Below are positions 59,237 to 64,000 of a stretch of DNA of 64,000 nt, one piece after another (the stretch's first letter is position 1; each line of letters starts with the position of its first letter). The notes beneath the pieces were generated by a model that saw only the letters and a program-made list of their open reading frames with translations, searched no databases and was not told the DNA's origin. Both the position numbers and the translations under genes were made by a program. Source of the stretch: Halobacillus alkaliphilus (GTDB lineage Bacteria > Bacillota > Bacilli > Bacillales > Halobacillaceae); assembly GCF_900113125.1 (NCBI RefSeq), contig NZ_FOOG01000008.1:56548-120547 (forward strand), given 5' to 3'.

Positions 59237-59932
59237 ATGAGCCGGACATCAGGAATTAGAGGCGGACTATATGCAGTAAGTGAGTGGATTGCCAAGTTTT
59301 CACTCAACAATTTACTATGGGCAGTATTCAACTTGCCGATCGCTTTACTCGTTATCAGCATGATATATGCGGAAAAGGTAGAAGATATCTTTTACCTTGC
59401 CCCTACATTGATCGTATTGATGCCGATTTTGTTCTTCCCCGCTACAACGGCGCTCTTTGCTAAAGCGAGGGAATGGGTGAGAAAAGATCACGACGACAGA
59501 CCCGATCGTACGTATATCAGCTACTATAAGGAAAATTACAAGGTAAGTTTACAAGCCGGGATAGTCTTTACGATTCTGTGGGGCGTCTTACTCGGGGATA
59601 TCTATTATTTCTCTACGGTTAATGAGTTGATAATGAATGTTTTCTTTATCGTCGGAATCATCTTATATGTATTCACGATTAACTTCTTTTCTGTGACAGT
59701 TCATTTCGATCTCAAAGCAAAACCAGCGTTTAAAAAAGCGTTTCTCATAACGATCGTAAGTCCTTTGTCTTTCGTGACGGTTGCGATTACTTCAGCGATT
59801 ATGCTTTATATCAGTGTTTATGTCTTTCCGCTGATGATTCCGATCTTTACAGGATCGATCATCGCGTTTCTCTCCTTCTCATCCTTCTATCGACTATTCT
59901 TAAAATTAAATCATAAGGAAAAAAATGGATGA
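59237..59932 (+). CDS. DUF624/YesL-family membrane protein
   Basis: 231 residues, about five membrane helices. YesL-like proteins occur beside ABC sugar transporters and hydrolases in Bacillales; function unknown. The last codons and stop (NG-stop) lie inside the palindromic repeat at 59925, so the C-terminus appears to be formed by the repeat. AGGAAGGGGAG precedes ATG 59237. Confidence 0.82.
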   Translation: MSRTSGIRGGLYAVSEWIAKFSLNNLLWAVFNLPIALLVISMIYAEKVEDIFYLAPTLIVLMPILFFPATTALFAKAREWVRKDHDDRPDRTYISYYKENYKVSLQAGIVFTILWGVLLGDIYYFSTVNELIMNVFFIVGIILYVFTINFFSVTVHFDLKAKPAFKKAFLITIVSPLSFVTVAITSAIMLYISVYVFPLMIPIFTGSIIAFLSFSSFYRLFLKLNHKEKNG

Positions 59933-59966
59933 CCTGAGGTGAAGACCTCAGGTCATCCATTTTTTG
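59920..59966. terminator. Inside-out palindromic terminator, repeat family copy 4
   Basis: ATGGATGACCTGAGGT (59925-59940), GAAG loop, ACCTCAGGTCATCCAT (59945-59960), A-run before and T-run after, so bidirectional. The arms are in the reverse order to copies 1-3. Confidence 0.92.
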
Positions 59967-59982
59967 TTAATTAGTATTTGTC

Positions 59983-60324
59983 TTAGAGAATTAGAAAGAA
60001 GGATCCTGCGATAATTAATGTAACGCCGATCACTTTCTTTAGCGTAATGACTTCTTTAAGAAGAAAATAGGAAATAATGAGTGTCCACACATAAGTAATT
60101 GAAGTAAGCGGGAACACGATGGTGTAAGGCAGATAGTTCAGTGTAATGATATTTAGTATGGCTCCTGCGCCGTAAAAACTGCAGCCCACGATTAAATGTT
60201 TAAAGAAATACGTGTTTAAAGCAAATCCATGGCTGGTAGCTTTTTTAAAAAAGTACCCGCCTACAGCCCCTAGCAGCGTAAACAGGAGCACGACAAGCAG
60301 CCAGCTAATTGTCGCCACCCCCAA
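59983..60324 (-). CDS. SMR/EamA-type membrane protein (flippase subunit 2)
   Basis: 113 residues, four membrane helices, with LPYTIVFPLTSITYVWTLI and LLKEVITLKKVIGVTLIIAG typical of SMR/EmrE folds such as ArnE/ArnF. Overlaps the upstream subunit gene by 20 bases. TTG 60324 is the longest start; GTG 60318 is possible. Probable heterodimer partner of the next gene. Confidence 0.8.
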   Translation of the reverse strand: MGVATISWLLVVLLFTLLGAVGGYFFKKATSHGFALNTYFFKHLIVGCSFYGAGAILNIITLNYLPYTIVFPLTSITYVWTLIISYFLLKEVITLKKVIGVTLIIAGSFFLIL

Positions 60325-60652
60325 TAAGTGCGGCCCCTACAATGATGAGAAAGGTACCGATCAAATTACTTTCGGTAATCGTTTCCTGCAGAATGATACT
60401 TCCGAAAAAAAGAGCAAAAACGTACCCAATGCTGAGCAGGGGATGGAGTACGGATAGACTTCCAAAACGGAAGGAAACGATCATCATGACAGCACCCAGG
60501 AAATAAAGGCAAAACCCTAAGATTAGAAAAAAGTTTATACCTCCATCCGACATTTTCCAGAACATCTGGCCAAGGGCAGTTTGGAGGGAAGCGAGCACCA
60601 TGAATAGGATGCCGATCCGGTTTTCTTTTAAAGATTTCGTAAAATTACTCAT
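60305..60652 (-). CDS. SMR/EamA-type membrane protein (flippase subunit 1)
   Basis: 115 residues, four helices, GSLSVLHPLLSIGYVFALFFGSI and LIGTFLIIVGAALIGG (segments). ATG 60652 lies six bases after AGAAGG and overlaps the DUF6020-like gene (ATGAGTAA). Paired SMR proteins of this type flip undecaprenyl-phosphate sugars. Confidence 0.8.
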   Translation of the reverse strand: MSNFTKSLKENRIGILFMVLASLQTALGQMFWKMSDGGINFFLILGFCLYFLGAVMMIVSFRFGSLSVLHPLLSIGYVFALFFGSIILQETITESNLIGTFLIIVGAALIGGGDN

Positions 60653-62393
60653 GCTGGACCTTCTTTTGTTTAGAATCGAACTTAACAAATACGACAGCAG
60701 CCATAAGGAATGTCACCAGTACATTAGCAAATTGGTAACGGAAATCCTGGGCTGGGGTAGCAAGCAGCATCGTTCCCGAATTGAGAAGGACGGGCAACAA
60801 GATGAGTAGGGAACGAACCCCCGTTTTAAGAGCCAGCGCTACTCCTGTCAGCAGGATGATGGCCGTGTAGACAGCAGGTCTTAAGACCACTTCCAGCAAA
60901 TACATTTCAACCCTTACTAAATTGTCGTTGATAACTTGATAAACAGTGCTGCTCAAAGGAGATGTTTTTAAATCGTAGTCATTATAAAGATATACGTTTC
61001 TTGCATACGTACTTGTGTAACCATCTTCAGGCTGGTTGATCTGCCAGATAATCGATGTCTGATCTAGATAAGCTTCTACAGCAAGGCCAAAGTTATTGGA
61101 AACGACAGCGGCCCATGTACTTAAATAGTAGCCGAAGTCATCGAAAATAACATTCTGGTCGTACTCCCCGGCAAATTTAATTTTATCCGTCAGATAAGGA
61201 TTATAATTCTCTTTCCAGGTTTCCAGCGGCAGAATAGAATCAAGGTAGCTACTCTGTTCTTCCGTTAATTCACCGTCTTCCTTAATGATGTGCGCGAACT
61301 GCTGCGTAGGAATACTTAATGCTTCATTTGGGCTTGTTGCACGAACATCCATATAGTTAAAAAAGGGCCCGGAGATGAGGAAGTAGGCAAGGCCGACGAG
61401 AATAAGCGTTGTTATCAGGCGCTTGAAATAGGTCCGGTAAGCAATCAGCAGGAGAATGGCCATAACCACGAAAATAGGGAGACCGTTGCTGCGCATTAAG
61501 CTGATGGCTAAAGCATTAATCCCGAGCATAAGCTGGTGCCAGTTGGAAGCGAGCCAGGTCCCTTTGCTTGAAACAATATTATAAGTGAAAATGGTAAATA
61601 AAAAGATGAAACCACTAAAGAATATGTCCTTCCATATGGCAATCGGAAAGATTCCGTTTAGTGGATAAAGACCAAATAACAGCACTCCGATCCAAACCCA
61701 CTTCGAATTCACTCCGCGTTTTTCAAGACTATACGCAGCATATCCGCCGAAGAGGGCGAGGATGACAATTTGTGAAAATGCTACGATCGCTGGAGTTTTC
61801 CAAATAGAAGTTAATCCCAGGATGTACCACGTATAAACAACCGGGTGCCAATTACTGAAGTCAAGGGTGTGGATCTGTTCCCAATGCGATAAAGAATCCG
61901 GTGTCATCGTTCCCGGATAGTAGGCTACTAAATACATAGACCAGACTAAAATAGGGAAAATCGCATAAACGCAAATTTTCCACTTTGAAACGGTTTTCCA
62001 GTGAAGGGAGACCGAATGGTGGACCAGTAGATAGAGAAGCCATGCGACGGAGACGAATAAGGTTACATAGGAAATAAGAAAAACATAAGCAGCGAACAGC
62101 CACGAAGAAGCGGCTAAATACCCGGAAGACGTTTTTAAACTCCACATCAGGATAAATGAAAATAAGAGTAAGAACACCAGCACCGGAGGGCGCATTGTAA
62201 AACGAATATAGGAATTCTTCTGGTTCAAAAAGGATGTCAGAATTAACTTATGGATCACGGTGAAAAAGACAAATGTGAATCCAATGACCACCCAATGTGT
62301 TTCGACGAATTTCTGATAAAGGGACACTAAAGCTATTGTACTTAATACACTGGCTAAGATACTGATTAACCAGAGACTTGTCTTACGATTCAT
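60645..62393 (-). CDS. Large polytopic membrane protein, GT-C/DUF6020-like
   Basis: 582 residues with about 12 membrane helices and an extracellular loop (about 330-460). YYPGTMTPDSLSHWEQIH and NWHPVVYTW near residues 160-185 place an acidic/His motif in the first outer loop, where GT-C transferases bind lipid-phosphate-sugar. Between a polyprenyl glycosyltransferase and flippase subunits, it is the likely extracytoplasmic transferase. Overlaps the upstream gene by 11 bases. Confidence 0.75.
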   Translation of the reverse strand: MNRKTSLWLISILASVLSTIALVSLYQKFVETHWVVIGFTFVFFTVIHKLILTSFLNQKNSYIRFTMRPPVLVFLLLFSFILMWSLKTSSGYLAASSWLFAAYVFLISYVTLFVSVAWLLYLLVHHSVSLHWKTVSKWKICVYAIFPILVWSMYLVAYYPGTMTPDSLSHWEQIHTLDFSNWHPVVYTWYILGLTSIWKTPAIVAFSQIVILALFGGYAAYSLEKRGVNSKWVWIGVLLFGLYPLNGIFPIAIWKDIFFSGFIFLFTIFTYNIVSSKGTWLASNWHQLMLGINALAISLMRSNGLPIFVVMAILLLIAYRTYFKRLITTLILVGLAYFLISGPFFNYMDVRATSPNEALSIPTQQFAHIIKEDGELTEEQSSYLDSILPLETWKENYNPYLTDKIKFAGEYDQNVIFDDFGYYLSTWAAVVSNNFGLAVEAYLDQTSIIWQINQPEDGYTSTYARNVYLYNDYDLKTSPLSSTVYQVINDNLVRVEMYLLEVVLRPAVYTAIILLTGVALALKTGVRSLLILLPVLLNSGTMLLATPAQDFRYQFANVLVTFLMAAVVFVKFDSKQKKVQHE

Positions 62394-63327
62394 AATCTTG
62401 TTCCTTCATATCCTGCTTAATTTTGTTCAGTTCCCACTCAAATTGTTTTTTGAAGTTGGCTGCGACAGTATCCAGAATCAAGCCGCAAGCGAACGATAAT
62501 ACGGAAAGAATTACGAGTCCAACCGCTAAGATGGCCGATGGAATTTTATCAATAAATCCCGTTTCCCAAAATTCTACGATAACGGGGACGCCGGCAATTA
62601 GCCCAAAAACCAGAAATAGAATGGACCAGAAAGAGAAGAACAGCATAGGTTTATACTCTTTGAACAAGGTGAAGATCTTATTAAGTACTTTATAACCGTC
62701 ACTTAAGGTATTGAGCTTGGATTCGCTTCCTTCCGGACGGTCTTTATATTCGATCGGGATTTCTTTAATCATAAAACGTTTATCAAGCGTGTGGATCGTC
62801 ATTTCGGTTTCAATTTCAAATCCCGGGCTCATGACCGGCATTGATTTTACAAATAGACGGTCAAATGCACGGTAACCGGTCATAATATCTTTCAGGTCGC
62901 TTTTATACAAGAAGTTAATTAATCCGCGTACCATATTGTTTCCTAAATTATGAAACTTCCGTTTGTTTTCTTCCACGTAAGTTCCATTAGATAAGCGGTC
63001 GCCGATGACGATATTCGCTTCCTGATTTTTTAGAGGTTCCAGGAGCTGATGGACAAACCGAGCCGGGTACGTCCGGTCTCCATCCGCCATGACATAATAA
63101 TCAGCGTCAATGTCCCGGAACATAGAGCGGACCACATGTCCTTTACCTTGTCGGAATTCTTTCTTAACAATAGCCCCATGTTCACGGGCTACCTCAGATG
63201 TTCGGTCTTTAGAATTATTATCGTATACGTAAATATCAGCGTCTGGCAGTTCTTTTCTAAAATCTTCAATGACAGCGCCAATTGTTTGTTCTTCATTGTA
63301 ACAAGGCAGGAGAACGGCAATTCTCAA
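62383..63327 (-). CDS. Polyprenyl-phosphate glycosyltransferase (GT2, GtrB/CsbB type)
   Basis: 314 residues: GT-A domain (AVLLPCYNEEQTIGAVI, VYDNNSKDRT, ADGDRTYP with the DxD-type site, GYRAFDRLF) and two C-terminal membrane helices (about 220-280). Charges undecaprenyl phosphate with a sugar on the cytoplasmic side. TTG 63327 is eight bases after AAAGGAG; ATG 63378 has no ribosome site. First gene of the four-gene minus-strand unit. Confidence 0.88.
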   Translation of the reverse strand: MRIAVLLPCYNEEQTIGAVIEDFRKELPDADIYVYDNNSKDRTSEVAREHGAIVKKEFRQGKGHVVRSMFRDIDADYYVMADGDRTYPARFVHQLLEPLKNQEANIVIGDRLSNGTYVEENKRKFHNLGNNMVRGLINFLYKSDLKDIMTGYRAFDRLFVKSMPVMSPGFEIETEMTIHTLDKRFMIKEIPIEYKDRPEGSESKLNTLSDGYKVLNKIFTLFKEYKPMLFFSFWSILFLVFGLIAGVPVIVEFWETGFIDKIPSAILAVGLVILSVLSFACGLILDTVAANFKKQFEWELNKIKQDMKEQDYES

Positions 63328-63564
63328 CTTAAAAACTCCTTTATCTCTAAAATCGACTTGTAAATTGGATAACTTCATAAATATAGCAGATATTTCAACA
63401 GATTTCTAGTTTACTATGAAGTAGGATAAACTCAAAGGGAGCAAGGATCAGTTCATGAAAACGTGCATTTCGATGATAACATAGCACCTCTACCTTGTTG
63501 ATGCGTATGGTGCGGGTGGATGAGCAAGTTTATAGAATATAGAAGAAGAAGAGGAGAGGATGCT

Positions 63565-63669
63565 TTGGAAGAACAGAAGTTTTTTAAAGGATGTCTATGG
63601 GGGACGCTGATTTCCTTCCCTTTATGGCTGATTGCTATCCTATCCGCGTGGAAATGGTTTAAATCTTAA
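63565..63669 (+). CDS. Putative 34-residue membrane peptide
   Basis: TTG 63565 with AGGAG about nine bases upstream opens a 34-residue frame: charged start EEQKFFKG, one hydrophobic helix (LISFPLWLIAILSAW) and KWFKS end. Composition fits a single-span small membrane protein; no homologue is known to me. Confidence 0.4.
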   Translation: MEEQKFFKGCLWGTLISFPLWLIAILSAWKWFKS

Positions 63670-63783
63670 CTTAAAGACTACCCTGAAAATAATTACAGCT
63701 TTAAGACCGCACTAAATAAGGGGATCTTATTACTTTTTTAAAAATCCCTGAAGTCACTTTGATATTTATTTCATTATTCTTCT

Positions 63784-64000
63784 CTAAGCCGACTGTGGCG
63801 ATAAGTCGACTACAAAACCTAAACGTTGAAGACTCTTAATTGCCTTTTGTTTTTTTGCTTCTAATGCTTGTTGGTTATAATGGTTTGCCCCTTGTTCTTT
63901 GTACATTTCTCTTTTGGTTAATAGGTGGTACACGATCACAAGTAATGTCCGGGCGATGGCAACTCTCGCTTTCTTAGACCCTCGACGGAATTTAAGTCTT
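63784..64000 (-). mobile_element. IS110-family transposase, 3' end
   Basis: Minus-strand frame from the window edge to TAG at 63784-63786, 71 residues: RRGSKKARVAIARTLLVI, HLLTKREMYKEQGANHYN, KQKAIKSLQRLGFVVDL (segments). This is the C-terminal end of IS110-type DEDD transposases (Transposase_20 region). The element continues past the right edge. No clear IS end could be placed in 63670-63783. Confidence 0.75.

Overview
This window comes from a spore-forming, low-GC Gram-positive of the Bacillaceae. The left half (prfA, prmC, spoIIR, sua5, mntP, ywlE, rpiB, ywlG, glyA, upp, mnaA, the atp operon, ywzB, ywmB, murA, spoIID, spoIIQ, spoIIID, mbl, flhO, flhP) keeps the gene order I know from the same part of the Bacillus subtilis chromosome. 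Acidic low-complexity tails and overall protein character suggest the moderately halophilic branch (Halobacillus, Thalassobacillus, Pontibacillus); that is an inference. No rRNA, tRNA or CRISPR was seen.

1-31.3 kb, core chromosome: translation termination and its methylation, sporulation signalling (spoIIR), tRNA t6A synthesis (sua5, preceded by a DnaA-box cluster), Mn efflux, protein-arginine phosphatase, one-carbon and uracil salvage, a secreted subtilisin, the complete F1Fo ATP synthase operon with its promoter, peptidoglycan synthesis, engulfment genes, cell shape (mbl), flagellar rod proteins, then a flavin monooxygenase/methyltransferase pair.

31.3-47.7 kb, mixed accessory region: a ~740-bp non-coding repeat element bounded by inverted repeats; fabZ; an SLT-SH3-SLH wall hydrolase that seems to start at ATT; small membrane and lipoproteins; an RND efflux pair; a wall-anchored duplicated helical protein next to its probable dedicated class F sortase, which carries a C-terminal FN3 domain; a PilZ protein; an ABC exporter coupled to a HEPN-like/CBS protein; a SinR homologue; a sugar isomerase.

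47.9-50.5 kb, a compact set of eight very small genes in both orientations: four divergent paralogues that look like GerPA/GerPF-type spore proteins, a GerPC-like partner, a Cys4 mini-protein and two small-heat-shock (CotM/CotP-like) proteins. I read this as a spore coat/germinant-access locus.

50.5-60 kb, a carbohydrate catabolic operon: lipoprotein binding protein, two permeases, LacI-type repressor, ThuA-like protein, two Gfo/Idh/MocA dehydrogenases, an IolE-like isomerase and a YesL-like membrane protein, with LacI-type operators and a probable cre site in front. No transport ATPase is encoded, so a shared MsmX-type ATPase is expected.

60-63.3 kb (minus strand), a three-part envelope glycosylation module: polyprenyl-phosphate glycosyltransferase, GT-C-like membrane protein and two SMR-type flippase subunits. 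The right edge carries the 3' end of an IS110-family transposase.

One palindrome (core GGATGACCTGAGGT) recurs four times as an intergenic hairpin at operon ends, in two opposite arm orders, and looks like a mobile or recombining terminator family.
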